Part shown: positions 30,973-42,402 of the stretch, piece after piece | Layout of the letters: each line of letters begins with the position of its first letter | How positions within the stretch are numbered: the first letter of the stretch is position 1 | Source of the DNA: Picochlorum sp. 'celeri' | Lineage: Eukaryota > Chlorophyta > Trebouxiophyceae | Reading direction: 5' to 3' | DNA: 64,000 bases | Assembly: GCA_010909725.1 (NCBI GenBank) | Contig: JAACMV010000024.1 | Coordinates: 62,001-126,000, forward strand | Program-made: the position numbers and the translations under genes | Notes under the pieces: generated by a model | Seen by the model: only the letters and a program-made list of their open reading frames with translations | What the model was told of the DNA's origin: nothing | Database searches by the model: none

Positions 30973-31958
30973 ATGACAGCAGGGTCCACCTCCTCGCAGG
31001 TCCACCAAGCGTTGGCTGGCCTTGCTGCGGGTGCCACCACTGTGGCGTTCTTACACCCTTTAGATGTAGTCAAGACTCGATTGCAGGTTCAAGATGGCAG
31101 CGGGCCCTCTCCTGCGACTAGAGGAATGCTGGACATGGCCAGAAACATGTGGGCATCTGGTGGAGTTCGCTCACTGTATGCAGGCACGTGCGACCGGAGT
31201 GGATTATATGTCATTTGTGTGTCACATCTGGAATTTACTAGAACGTTTATGCCTTCACAGGATTGTGGCCTTCGATGGTAGGTGCTGGAACTGCTTGGGG
31301 AGCGTACTTTTACCTGTATTCCCTGTCTAAGAGACGCCGATCCAGTGAAGAACGCCCTCTGTCGGATACAGACAACCTGTTAAGCGCCACAGAAGCCGGT
31401 GTAGCCGTGAGCGTGTTGACAAATCCAATCTGGGTTGTGAAAACAAGGCTGCAACTCCAGGACAAGGGGTCCTCCTATCAGAAGGCTGGTGCCTCACCCC
31501 TCTACAAAGGCACGTTGGATTGTGTCAAAAGAATTATTAGAGATGAGGGCGTCGCAGGGCTATACAAAGGGCTTCTCCCTTCTATCTTTCTGGTGTCTCA
31601 CGGTGCTATTCAGCTGACTGTGTATGAGAAACTAAAGCACATTGGGCCTCCAGCCGGGGAATCCACACCGAAACAAGCCATGATCATTACAGAGGCGGGT
31701 ATGCGCGGGGCATTCTCGAAAGCTGCAGCGACTATTGTGACGTATCCCTCGCAGGTGATGAGGGCCAGGCTCCAGCAGCGAATGGACACGAGGGATTTGA
31801 AGTACACAAGTTTGGTGAACACCTTCCTGCTCACAACCCAGAGAGAGGGCATCAAAGGCCTGTACAAGGGTCTTGTGCCAAATCTTTTACGTGTTATGCC
31901 CCAATCGGGCGTGACTTTTGCAGTGTATGAGGCAGTTCTACAGGCCCTCGATCAATAG
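30973..31958 (+). CDS. Mitochondrial carrier, folate/FAD transporter-like (SLC25A32)
   Basis: Exons 30973-31183 and 31261-31958. The start is MTAGSTSSQ; an upstream in-frame ATG at 30880 lacks carrier homology. The protein has three repeats, each opening with the carrier signature: HPLDVVKTRLQ, NPIWVVKTRLQ and YPSQVMRARLQ, followed by G...LY.G (SLYAG, GLYKGLLPS, GLYKGLVPN). The second repeat starts with GAGTAWGAYFYLY. The NPIWVVKTR motif and the W-G-x-Y-F-x-x-Y element match the folate/FAD carrier subfamily (human SLC25A32, yeast Flx1). It would sit in the mitochondrial inner membrane. The only intron has a GC donor (TATGCAG/gcacgt), since the nearby GT does not keep the frame that gives the expected LYAG-LWPSMVGAG. 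Confidence 0.85.
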
Positions 31959-32198
31959 TGATCGAGGGCAAACTCAATAAATTGGCCATGGAGCCCTGGT
32001 CATGATGACCAGATCGCATTGCCGCGTATTTATTCATGTACATGCGTGTATATAATCAAAAGTTCTCTTAAAAAATCTTTGGTTGGCGTGACGACCGCTC
32101 AGACAAGACACAAAGAACACAGTTTTGTACTACCATGCGTTGACGAGGTGGTTGCGTTTGATTGGAAAAATACACAGCAGTGAACGTAATAATAAACA

Positions 32199-33743
32199 AT
32201 GGTGTTAGCTGAACTGGGTCAGCGCATCACGGGAGCCCTTGCGAGTATCTCGAGTGCTCCCGTGATAGATGAAGCAGCCCTTGATGCTTGTTTGAAGGAA
32301 ATTGCGACTGCCCTGCTACAATCGGACGTGAATGTAAAAATTGTAGCAAAATTGAGGAATAATGTGAAGAAAAGGGTGAATATGGAGCAAATGGCCGACG
32401 GCTTGAACAGACAGCGGGTCATTGAAAAGGTATGCACTGTTGCTTCCGCTGCGATGGATGCTGTGACAACTACTATGTGAATACTATCTGATATTCAGGC
32501 GGTGTTTGACGAGCTGTGTGCCATTCTAGACGCCGGGGGCGATAGGAAACGTTTGGAGCTGAAAAAGGGCAAGGCCAACGTGGTCATGTTTGTGGGCCTT
32601 CAGGGGGCGGGAAAAACGACGACGTGCACCAAGTACGCATACTGGCATAAAAAGAAAGGGTTCAAGCCAGCAATGGTGTGCGCTGATACGTTCAGGGCTG
32701 GTGCATTCGACCAGTTGAAGCAGAATGCCACAAAGGCACAAATCCCATTCTATGGGTCTTACCAAGAGACGGATCCTTCCATCATCGCCGCCAATGGTGT
32801 CGAGCGATTCAAACAAGAGAATAGAGATCTGATCATCGTGGATACATCAGGTCGTCACAAGCAAGAGGACTCGCTGTTCGAAGAGATGCGACAAGTGGCT
32901 GCAGCGGTCCAGCCAGACCATGTTGTGTTTGTCATGGACGGGTCGATAGGACAGGCAGCGTACGACCAAGCCAAAGCTTTCCACGATTCTGTCGATGTTG
33001 GACAAGTCATTATAACAAAACTGGATGGTCATGCCAAGGGGGGTGGGGCTCTCTCAGCTGTTGTGGCAACCCACTCGCCAATTTCATTTATTGGGACTGG
33101 AGAGCATATGCACGAATTCGAGGATTTTGAAACGCAAAAGTTTGTGGCTCGTCTGCTTGGCCGAGGAGACTGGGGTGGGTTCATAGATAAAGTGAAGGAC
33201 GTGCTTCCTGAGGAAGAGCAGCAGGAGGAGCTGCTTGCCAAGATCACAAAAGGGGAGTTTACCCTACGAATCATGTATGACCAGTTTGCCAACATCATGC
33301 GGATGGGGCCGATGAGTCAAGTCATGTCGATGATTCCTGGGTTCTCGAACGCCATGATGCCACAGGGAAGCGATAAAGAAGGACAGGCCAGAATGAAGCG
33401 ATTCATGACAATCATGGACTCGATGACAGACAAAGAGCTGGATAGCTCCTCAACTAAAATGCTCGCAGAACCATCAAGGTTGGAAAGGTGGGCTAGAGGC
33501 AGTGGATGCAGTTTGATAGAAGTGCAAATGCTCATGGAAGAGTATAAGCGGCTCGCACAAGTCTTCACGAAAACAATGAAGGGCATGAAACTTCCAAAGA
33601 GTCTCAAGGGTGATATGAATCCTCGCAACATGCAGCAGAATATTTCTCAAATGAGTAAAATGCTTCCGCCGCAGATGCTGAAGATGATGGGGGGTCCAGG
33701 AGCCCTGCAGAATATGATGAAGCAGATGGAAGGAAAGTTTTGA
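32199..33743 (+). CDS. SRP54: Signal recognition particle 54-kDa subunit (cytosolic)
   Basis: Exons 32199-32429 and 32499-33743 (69-bp intron, phase 0), 491 residues. N domain: [12 protein letters not shown] and [13 protein letters not shown] domain: [15 protein letters not shown] (P-loop), [34 protein letters not shown] and [10 protein letters not shown]. The M domain is Met-rich ([27 protein letters not shown], ending [15 protein letters not shown]). M domains bind signal sequences and SRP RNA. The G-domain motifs and the Met-rich C-terminus mark the eukaryotic cytosolic form rather than the plastid cpSRP54. It targets nascent secretory proteins to the ER; the SEC61 gamma gene for the receiving channel lies at 56727 in the same window. 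Confidence 0.96.
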
Positions 33744-33950
33744 TGTAAACAATTTAAACGATTGTCATGTTTTTGGTACTATCCGTCGGTGTATCTATGC
33801 ATTTGAAATGAATAGCATCCAATTGCAAGGATGCTTCGGGTGTAGGCTTCACGTGCTCTGATATGACGACGAGCAGGGCGCACTGCCAACGTCCTTTTAT
33901 TTCCCACATTCGTAGGACAGTGAGGCTGACTTCGAGTTCCTGAAACTCTT

Positions 33951-35855
33951 CTAAAGAAGCGCCGGATTCAAGAACTCTGTCATTAAATCCTGGAAGCCAG
34001 CTTCTTTCAATCCCTCCATCAATGCTTTGGTCTCCTCAGGATCATCGATGCCCAAAAGTTCCCCAACCAGATTCTGCCCAAAAGGACCATCCAGGCTCAA
34101 CCCGTTGGAAAAGTCCAGATTCAATCCTCTAGGTACCCCGGATAAGTCGAAACCTTTTATTGCCTTTGCAAGGCTATTATCAGTGTCATTCAGCAGCTGA
34201 GCTAGGTTGTCTTCGGACAATGCTGAGTCGAGTTGGGCCTTGACTGTCTTTTCCACTGCCGACCCAATCTTTTCCTTAAATCGCTCTGCAGGCTTCTGGA
34301 ACCCTCTCATGGCGCTATTGATGTTGCCTTTCAACTGATCTTTTGAATTTTGGATCTTCTCCTTCACAGTAGAGAGATCGGGCAAGTTGAGCTTCCAATT
34401 CGATAACTCATTCATCCTGGCGTCAATCTTGTTCTGCACCTCATTAAGCCTTGACTCCACGTTGGCAACAAGTTTTCCCCTTTGTTGCGACCTTGACTCC
34501 ATCAGATTCTGAGCGTTCTCTGATAGATGAGACAGGACATTACTCAGTCCATCCTCGATGTCAGAAAAATCTGGGAGAGGTTTGCCGAGATTGAGCAGCC
34601 GCTTCACTTGGTCGGCAGTCCCCAACCCCACCTTCCAATCTGCAATCGATTTTCGCAGCTCAGAGCGGGCATTCTCAACATGATCTTTGGCCTTGGCGAG
34701 GTCTCGAGACCAAATGATCTTGTCTTTGTCTTTGCTTTTCCCAAGGAAGGGAAGCTGGGATAGCAAATTGCTGAGGACCTCAGCTGGGCCCCTGAGCCCA
34801 TCTGCATTGAAGTTTGGGAATATCGACGAACCGATGCCCTCTTTCTGTCCGATCCAAGGGAATCCCATCTTTTTTAACTTGGAATCTGCAAATCGTGCAG
34901 AGGTGGCGTTTACGGCCTTTTCTAACAGACTAGAAATGCGTGGTACAGGAGAGTTGTCTCCGTTCTTCATTCCCAGATATATCAAGGCTGCTGCAGAAGC
35001 CAAGAGCTTTCGCTTCTTGTCCTCACATTCTGTATCTGTACCACAATCCTGGTTGATTGTTTGTAAATAAGAGTCCAAACTGTCCCCAATGTTTATATCT
35101 TTCACTTGCCCACCATCAATGATTGTCCATTGAGAGGGCTGGGTGGCTCCAGAGAATGCCTGCACAGCATCAGAACTCACGCCGGTTGCAAGCTGTGGCA
35201 TTGAAATACCCTTTGTTTCCACTTTACAGAGGATGAGGCTCCAATCGAATAATGGGTCTCTTCGAACAGCCTCATCTGCTGCAGTATCTTCCACCTGAAG
35301 AGTCCATGTACCAATAGATCCTCCTTTGGCGGCAATGACGGATGGCTTCCCGGAGGTATTTCGGTAAAAGAATGACAGCTTCTGAAAAGGCCGGACAGCA
35401 CCTCGAATATCCCCAGAATCTTGGATTCTTTGACCGCCAATGTCTGTAAACACCACAGACATGTTATTGCCGACTCCCTGGCCAGCCTCCTTCAAGACAA
35501 CTCTCTTTATTGTTCTCATCTTGTCGGCAGAATTCCTCTGTGCTTCTGCGCTGAGAGTCACTTTCAGATCGTCTACTCTCGGGTGCCACACATTAAAGGG
35601 GACAATGACGTCTCCGAGTGGATAGGCGTCCTCTACACGAAGCGCCTTCTCAACCACCCCAGTAACATCAGAAGGCAACATCTCTGCACCCAATGCATAT
35701 TCTTTGCATAAATCCTGCAGAAATCATGGAGTAAAAGAAGTCATCACACGACAAGTACTCTAGTACCCAGTTTGGCAACGTACACTGTCTTCTCCTTGCG
35801 TTCGACCAGCAACAGCCAACCACACAATGGCCACAATGAGCTTTGAGAACGACAT
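33951..35855 (-). CDS. Secreted protein with N-terminal P-domain and helical C-terminus
   Basis: Exons 35855-35784 and 35714-33951 (69-bp intron, phase 0), 611 residues. The signal peptide MSFSKLIVAIVWLAVAGRTQG is encoded by exon 1. Residues about 45-185 resemble the P/Homo-B domain that follows the protease of proprotein convertases: VPFNVWHPRVDDLKVTL, VVFTDIGGQ, then GTWTLQVEDTAADEA and LFDWSLILCK, like the family's G-x-W-x-L-x-V-x-D...W.L. No subtilase domain is present. The rest (from about 215) is mostly charged amphipathic helix with DxCGTDTECEDKKRK near 240, and several long Lys/Glu/Asn-rich stretches; a C-terminal part has FDLSGVPRGLNLDFSNG. I infer a lumenal or extracellular protein; its role is unknown. 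Confidence 0.65.
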
Positions 35856-36224
35856 ATATTCCTTTCTAATCCAATAAAAATTGCACTTAATGGGGTTGAA
35901 CTACAATTCCACCACTGAATGTTGCACGCGACGCGAGTCAAACCAATACCCACGTCGCTCGTTTTGGCACTTGCCAAACTTTTTGATACTCGTAGTCGGT
36001 ACGATTGGCACGCTTCTACTTGCACGTGATTTTGTGAAATAGTATTTTGATTCCACGGAAATTGCGAGTACGTGCCCGCCTCCCATTGAACAAAAGGTAG
36101 GGAATGTCGATGGTTCGTTGACCAGAGACCTTTGAATCAGTTACAGGGCGGTTCGACAGTCCAAGGACAGGCCTCTCCAGAGGACTGAGAAGAGCAGAAG
36201 AGGTGCAGCGCTTACAGCAACAGA

Positions 36225-38867
36225 TTATCGTGACTGAAAAAGTATGTCAGACAGCTTTTTTGTTCCTACAGCATTTCTGATACCCTGAAACATGGTCGAT
36301 TGATCCTCAGGTGCTTGTTGTTCCATGCCAATAGAGGCAGCCATTCTTGATTTTCTTGCTGGTTCAATGTCTGGATCAACGGCATCAACTATGCCTTGAA
36401 GGGCATGCATGGGAGCATTGTGGGCCAGTGCATATTCCATGACATCTTCTGGCTGGATGGCACCTCTCCTGTCAAGTTTTGACATGAAGTGGGTGACGGC
36501 CACCCAATCCTTTGCCCTGCACATGGCATCCAAACTGATCATCGCAAACTGCCTGTCTGACATTTTGAATTCTTTTGCTATCTTTTTCGCGTCATTCGTC
36601 AAACCAAAGAGTATACACTGTCGGACGGTGCCAGCAACCGAGTGTCCGAGGAAGATATCCCTGCCACTAGACGTCTCTAGCCCACCTTGGATTTGTTGCA
36701 GGCGTTGGGCTGCCACACATGCACTGCTGAGCAGCTTGCCCTCCTTTTTCGCTTCTTCTACAGACTCGAAATGAACCTTTGCATGGTTCCACGACGATGT
36801 GGATGCCGAGACATTCGTCGACAGGGGACCTTGTCTCGAATGGAAGAGAGCCAATGTGTCATGGTCTCTCGCTTGGGCAAGGTAATCCAAGTAGAGGGCA
36901 TGGCCTCGTATCCGCTCAACTTCCTTCAAAATTGCTTCTGTACCTTGATATTCTTTTGAAGGTGATTCTAGCAGCATCTTTCGAACTCCCGGACCACCCT
37001 GCTTGATGACTTGGAATATCGTGTCTGGGTCACCCTCTACACTGGACTTTCTTACAGCATCCTCTAATCCGCCGGTCTGAAGGAGCAACGGAATTTGCCT
37101 CTTTACTGCGGTATCTAAATCTATCAACATCGATGCCAGGTACTTTCTGCCGCGCTGCAAAGCGTGCTTGGCAATGCTCGACCACGGAACCTCTGGATAG
37201 GCATTGAGGTTCTCAACCAAGGCATCAAACAAGTTTTTGTCTGCAACGTTTGCTGGGGTTACACTAATTTTCCTCTTGCCCCATTTTAGCAAAATATTTT
37301 GAGGAGTATGTCCCACCGATTCGCAGATGTCAAGTGCCAAGAGGAAATGGCCAAGGGTGCAGAGCCTCTCTAGAATCCTGGGCAGCCCCAGGGAGCCTAG
37401 CTGGACAAGAGTCAAGGGCAGGCCAATATGCGGCTGCCTGAGAGCATTGAGTATTCTGAGAGACCGTGCCAGTTCTACGACTTTTGTTCCCCTTTTGTAT
37501 CGAGATTTCGTATCGTGGGATGCAAGTGGAGCGAACGCCATTCCAAAACAGGCAGCCCTGATGAGAGATTGCTGCCGCGACACGCTCAATTCAAAGCCTG
37601 CTGCATTCAAACAGGTCTGAACAGCCTCCTCCAGATCACCTTGATCCACGATTGCCAATAGCTCAGAAGCCGAGCGTACATCTTCCTTTCCCAAAAGTTC
37701 ACGGGCATCGTGGAGAAGTGCACCGGGACGAACAGACCCTGGCTCCAGCACATCTACAGCATCTTGAGGCACTAACCGGCAAAATTGCACCCCTCCACGA
37801 CGCAGAAAGACGGCACCGTCCAGTTCCGGGGTTATAGTAACTACCTCCCCAACAGGTATCCAAGTACACGCGCCATCCACGTCCACAAACAGTGTGGATG
37901 ACGTGTCTTCCCAATGAGCCACTACAGCATCGACGCCACACCATGCCAACAATGTTGGTGTGCCTGACGGCGTCTGAAAAGAAGAGTCATCCTCTCCCAT
38001 TGCTGCCTCTTCCAAAGAAATTTCTACTACTATGTTCTCGTTATGAAAGATATATATGATATCGTGGCAATTCACCGCTGCAATCATCAACCCGTTGGGA
38101 CTGGAGGCCACCTGCACAAATGGACCAAGTCCTGCTGCAAACTTCAGACTCTGGCCCGCATCCACAATCGCCAGGTCTGACCCAACTGCAACAACAATTT
38201 CCAGCTCCCCACCCAAGGAGGGAATCACATCGAAGCAATGGACAGTGGCCCCCGGCATGTCTGGGTCTGCCAAGCGAAAAGGCATTCGAGCCTCAAAATC
38301 CCCCACACCCCAGAAATGATTCTCTCTCGTCCGAGCACACACGCCTGTCGAGAACACTTTGACTTCCTCTAGTCCTTCCTGCTCGCAAGCTGTTCCGAGA
38401 GAAAATTCGTCGCACGAAGAATGCCCGCTTCCAACCTCACTGTACACCAATGTCCAACCTCGATCAGTGACAACAACAAGACGCTCATCGCCAGTCCATC
38501 CCACATGCAGTATCCTATTCCGTGTGCTCGATATCCCATGAAGCTCGACATTCTCCACCAGATTCCCACTCAATGTGCAGACATGAACACGTTCTTCCGA
38601 CTCTGGCACTCCAAGCTGAAGCACCAACTTTGACTCGTCCCTGACAAACGCAACCAAGCCCCCATGGCCGCAGCAAAAGGTTCTCATATATTCAAGATCT
38701 ATAGGTTTTGTCCCATCTGTCGCCGTACCCCAACGAAATCCCTCATTCTGATCAGAAGCCTGCAGCGTCCAGGAGGAGGGACATGGATACAAGGTCTCAC
38801 AGGACACGTAACGCTTGGAACCCAAAGGCCTCCAATTCACAAAGGCATCTTCCTCAACCTCGTCCAT
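36225..38867 (-). CDS. VPS16: Vacuolar protein sorting-associated protein 16
   Basis: Single exon, 880 residues, close to the family's usual length (about 830-860). The N-terminal half (to about 430) is the Vps16 beta-propeller: it opens with WRPLGSKRYVSCETLYP and has FVRDESKLVLQLGV, LHVGWTGDERLVVVTDRG and ASSPNGLMIAAVN. The C-terminal half is the Vps16 alpha-solenoid: LRILNALRQPHIGLPLTLVQ, FLLALDICESVG, YPEVPWSSIAKHALQRGRKY, LYLDYLAQARDHDTLALFHS and DWVAVTHFMSKL. VPS16 is a core subunit of the HOPS and CORVET tethers, which drive fusion at vacuoles and endosomes; CORVET works with Rab5, and a Rab5-type gene is at 54681. The 404 bp to the checkpoint kinase gene are divergent. Confidence 0.95.
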   Translation of the reverse strand: MDEVEEDAFVNWRPLGSKRYVSCETLYPCPSSWTLQASDQNEGFRWGTATDGTKPIDLEYMRTFCCGHGGLVAFVRDESKLVLQLGVPESEERVHVCTLSGNLVENVELHGISSTRNRILHVGWTGDERLVVVTDRGWTLVYSEVGSGHSSCDEFSLGTACEQEGLEEVKVFSTGVCARTRENHFWGVGDFEARMPFRLADPDMPGATVHCFDVIPSLGGELEIVVAVGSDLAIVDAGQSLKFAAGLGPFVQVASSPNGLMIAAVNCHDIIYIFHNENIVVEISLEEAAMGEDDSSFQTPSGTPTLLAWCGVDAVVAHWEDTSSTLFVDVDGACTWIPVGEVVTITPELDGAVFLRRGGVQFCRLVPQDAVDVLEPGSVRPGALLHDARELLGKEDVRSASELLAIVDQGDLEEAVQTCLNAAGFELSVSRQQSLIRAACFGMAFAPLASHDTKSRYKRGTKVVELARSLRILNALRQPHIGLPLTLVQLGSLGLPRILERLCTLGHFLLALDICESVGHTPQNILLKWGKRKISVTPANVADKNLFDALVENLNAYPEVPWSSIAKHALQRGRKYLASMLIDLDTAVKRQIPLLLQTGGLEDAVRKSSVEGDPDTIFQVIKQGGPGVRKMLLESPSKEYQGTEAILKEVERIRGHALYLDYLAQARDHDTLALFHSRQGPLSTNVSASTSSWNHAKVHFESVEEAKKEGKLLSSACVAAQRLQQIQGGLETSSGRDIFLGHSVAGTVRQCILFGLTNDAKKIAKEFKMSDRQFAMISLDAMCRAKDWVAVTHFMSKLDRRGAIQPEDVMEYALAHNAPMHALQGIVDAVDPDIEPARKSRMAASIGMEQQAPEDQSTMFQGIRNAVGTKKLSDILFQSR

Positions 38868-39270
38868 ATTGATAATGATAGTGTGTCTGTAGCCTTGTCG
38901 TAAGGAAACCTTGTATTCATTATTCCCTTGGTACCAGGGAATATATTACGAGGCCTTCGATCAAAGACTATCTTTGACCGGACATCGGAAACATACAACG
39001 CTGCGCATGTCGTGACTTGAGGTCCACCTGCACAACTCCTCGTGCAGAGTGGTTTTCATCATTTATTGCTTCGATTATTTCTATTACTATATCAGGTGCG
39101 ATGAATAGAGTCAATTCTGGGCTCTTCCAGGAAGGTTCAGCCAAACGGCCTTGTAACTGCCACGAGCGAGATGATTCACTCGTGTCCGACTTGGGGTTGG
39201 ATGAACTCCTAAAATGATGCTATGCATTGGTAATATATCTGGTGTTTACTTCAGTGCAGGCTTTGGGATC

Positions 39271-42200
39271 ATGGCGAACGCCCTTCCAGGGGAAGACGGT
39301 TGTGTTGGTGTGACAAACACGTGCGACTGGGAGGAGTGTAAAGAGAATTTTCAGCCCATCAAAGATGGCAGAAAGCCGGAAGTTTTGAGCAACATTGGAA
39401 GCAAGGGCGCAAAAGGAGTGCTCCAACCAAAAGGGGTCGAGGAGGACAGAAGAAAGTTTATCCAGGCCATCAAAGATTACGAGGGGGAGGACCCATTGGA
39501 GACGTGGCTCGAGTACATCAAGTGGACAAAGGATACCTTTGTGAGTGGGGGGCAGAAATCCGAGTTGTTGCCACTCCTGGAAAGATGCACCAGAGAATTT
39601 CACGGGCGAGAGGAATACAGAGATGACATTAGGTATCTCAGGGTGTGGATCCAATACGTGCGTATTTTGTACTAGTATGAGGGGTGTATAGATTTGTCTA
39701 CTTACGATGGGGTTGTGTTGTCTTGCAGGCTGACTGTCTACCAGATCCAGCAGATGTGTTCTCTTACCTGGTTGATCACAATATTGGGCAAGGGCATGCC
39801 CTTTTCTACATTGCATACGCCACATTTTTAGAATTGAAAAGAAATTATTCTCTGGCTGACAGCATGTACCAGGCGGGTATCGAGAAGAAAGCCGTCCCTT
39901 TGGAAAGGCTGGAACAAAAGTTTTTGGAATTCCAGCACAGAATGGTGAGGAGGATCCAGCGCAAGGCTTCAGAGCAGCAGCAGAGGGGGCAGCCGGCTCC
40001 TGGTGAGAGGCGGGGTCTGAAAACTCTCCGAGCCTCTTCTCATAAATCCACTGGTGGAAAACGAAGGAATACAGCCTCAAGCAATGCAGGGTCGAGTGCC
40101 ATACCTGTATTTGTGGATGAGGAATTTTCTTCATCCTCTGCCCAAAGACCCGCGCCTACAGGATCTATGGCCCTTCCATCGTATAAAGAGTCACAAAAAG
40201 AGAATACACTGTCGGCAATGCCATGGGCTGGACAGACCATCAGGCAGAAAGATGGAAGTGGAAGCACACAGAGGGAGGAGCCTCTTCAAGTGATGGAAGA
40301 TCCTCAATTTGCTAGATCCAGGGTCGAGGGGGATTCCAACGCACAAAAAAATGAATACACGCTTAGGCAGCGCCTGGATAAGGATGTTTTGGAGGAGCAG
40401 TTGTCGGTCGATCCCTTGAAATTGCTGAAGAATCCAAGCGAGGCCCAAGAGCACCAGGGTGGAAGCTGTGTTGACAGGGCAACTGGGGATGTTCTCTCTC
40501 CATTCGAGCATCAAATCGTTGAGAATGAAGTAGGAAAAAAGGAGGAGGAAGAAGATGTCACGATAGGCACCAGAGATGCCTACAAAGCCATGAATTGCTT
40601 GTTCACTGGGGCTGCAAGGTCCTCCTCCTTGCACAGGGACGCTTCTGAACCTCTGGAACTGGAACCTACCATGACGATCAACACCAGAGATGCCCTGGAT
40701 GCTGTCAACAATATGTTTCAAGATACATTCAATGTCTCTGGTGAGGGAAGGCAGGCCATACCTGATGATGTCCAAGGAAGGGATGAGACAATTATCATTT
40801 CAAACCCTGAACAGCGCGAGGGCGATGGAGGATTCGACATTCGTGAAGATACTGTGTTCCTATCCGACGGTAAAACGCTCGGAGACGAGAACGAATCCCA
40901 AGAATTTCTTGTGCGAGAGGACACAGTCTTCATCTCAGGCAATGGAGGGGAGGATGAAAACTTTTCCATTCGTGAAGACACTGTCTTTCTCCGAGGTGAT
41001 ACTTCACAATCAAGAGGTCATGTAGAGCAGGGGGAGCCAGACGAGACTGTCCAACTTCAGGGGAGCGACTCAGCAGGAGTGCCTTCGGTCAGCCAGCTGT
41101 CGGAGAATGATGAGAATGCAGTGCCTGAAGGACTCGTTCAAATTCCTAATAGAGAGCGGAAACACGATCCTTTACGACCTTTAGATAGAGACAATCTCCT
41201 TGCCAATGGCATCGAAGAGCACACTGACGAGGAGGCTGAAGAAGCTCTGGCCACAGCAATCTCAGCAGAAGAAGAGGGGTTTGTTGTCCTGGAGGATTCC
41301 AACCCGCAGCAAAAATTGATTGACCCCTTCGATGGTACGTTCCAAAAGTCCATGATCGAGTCTCTCGATCCTGCCGTATCAGAATGGCCAGGCGTACACG
41401 TGTTAAATGCCGAGCAGGCAGATGAGTGCAAAAGATTGTTGGACCCAGCAGCTGCTGCAGGCACCGTGTGTTGCCCATTAGTGGTTGAGAGCAAGCTGGA
41501 CGTGACTATTACAGGTAAAATTGGTTCTGGGTCATATGCCAATGTATACGGGGGAATCGACAATTCAGAAAAGGCGCATGTAGCTCTAAAGCTACAGTCT
41601 CCCCCCTGTCCGTGGGAATGGCTTCTTTGCAAGGTTCTTGAGGGCCGGGTGGGGCACCACGATGTTTGTAAACTGGTGACTCCCTCCAAAATGCTGTTAT
41701 CGGAAGAATTTTCCCTGATCGTCATGCCTCAAGGAGAACAAGGTACATTACAAGATCTGTTGAACAGGTTTCTGCAAGATGGCAAAAACGTTGACCAAAG
41801 TATTGCTGCCAGCATGTCGCTTTGCCTCTTTGAGGCTGTGAAGCAATTGCACGACAATAAAATAGTCCATAATGATATCAAACCGGATAATATCATGTTC
41901 GCTATTGACAGCGCTGGAGAGCATATGTCCTTTTCCCTGATAGACATTGGTAGAGGTGTGGATTTACAGCTTCTCCCGGAAAATACCCTGCTATTCGGCG
42001 ATTCTGAGACAGATTCTTTCAGATGTGTCGAAATGAGAGAGAATAGACCATGGCTTTGGCAGGCAGATACGTATGCCTTGGCTTGTGTGCTCCACTGCAT
42101 CATCTTTGGTAAATACATGGAGGTTGAAAGGGTCATTGATCAGCAGACTGGTGAGACGTTCGTCAGGAGCAGCATGCGATTCCCTCGAGCATACGACGAG

Positions 42201-42371
42201 CAAGTTTGGGAAAGCATCTTTAGAGACTTGTTGAATTGCCAAAGTTTACGCGCAGATGTGCCCCCAGACTGGGATTCCCTCTGTGAGAAGATGTCGTCGA
42301 TATTGTCAGCACATGGCAAGGCCCATCACAGCGAGATGAAGAGGCTTGCTCGACTGTTCCACCATTCATAG
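39271..42371 (+). CDS. BUB1: MadBub spindle-checkpoint kinase (BUB1/BUBR1 type)
   Basis: Exons 39271-39657 and 39729-42371 (71-bp intron, phase 0), 1009 residues. The start MANALPGEDG is the ATG nearest the first motif; one lies upstream at 39214. Order of parts: KEN box 1 in WEECKENFQPIKDGR (residues 24-26, with the P...GR of Mad3/BubR1); TPR-like Mad3/BUB1 homology region (about 45-190, DPLETWLEYIKWTKD); an IPVFVDEE element (about 255); KEN box 2 (about 286); two T-I-x-T-R-D-A motifs (about 406 and 445); three F-x-(I/V)-R-E-D-T-V-F motifs (498, 522, 541); an IDPFDGTF element like the CD motif before the kinase; kinase domain (about 715-1000) with KIGSGSYANVYGG, VALK, HNDIKPDNIMF and DIG in place of DFG. 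Both KEN boxes and an intact-looking kinase in one chain are the unduplicated MadBub form, which would act at kinetochores and inhibit APC/C. Confidence 0.9.
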
Positions 42372-42402
42372 TCAACAGTAGTTTTGTAAAAGAATTGGTG
42401 TC

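Noticed and set aside
39220..40134. 304-codon minus-strand open frame
   Set aside because: It lies antisense to the checkpoint kinase exons, has no family features, and the plus-strand protein is unmistakable.
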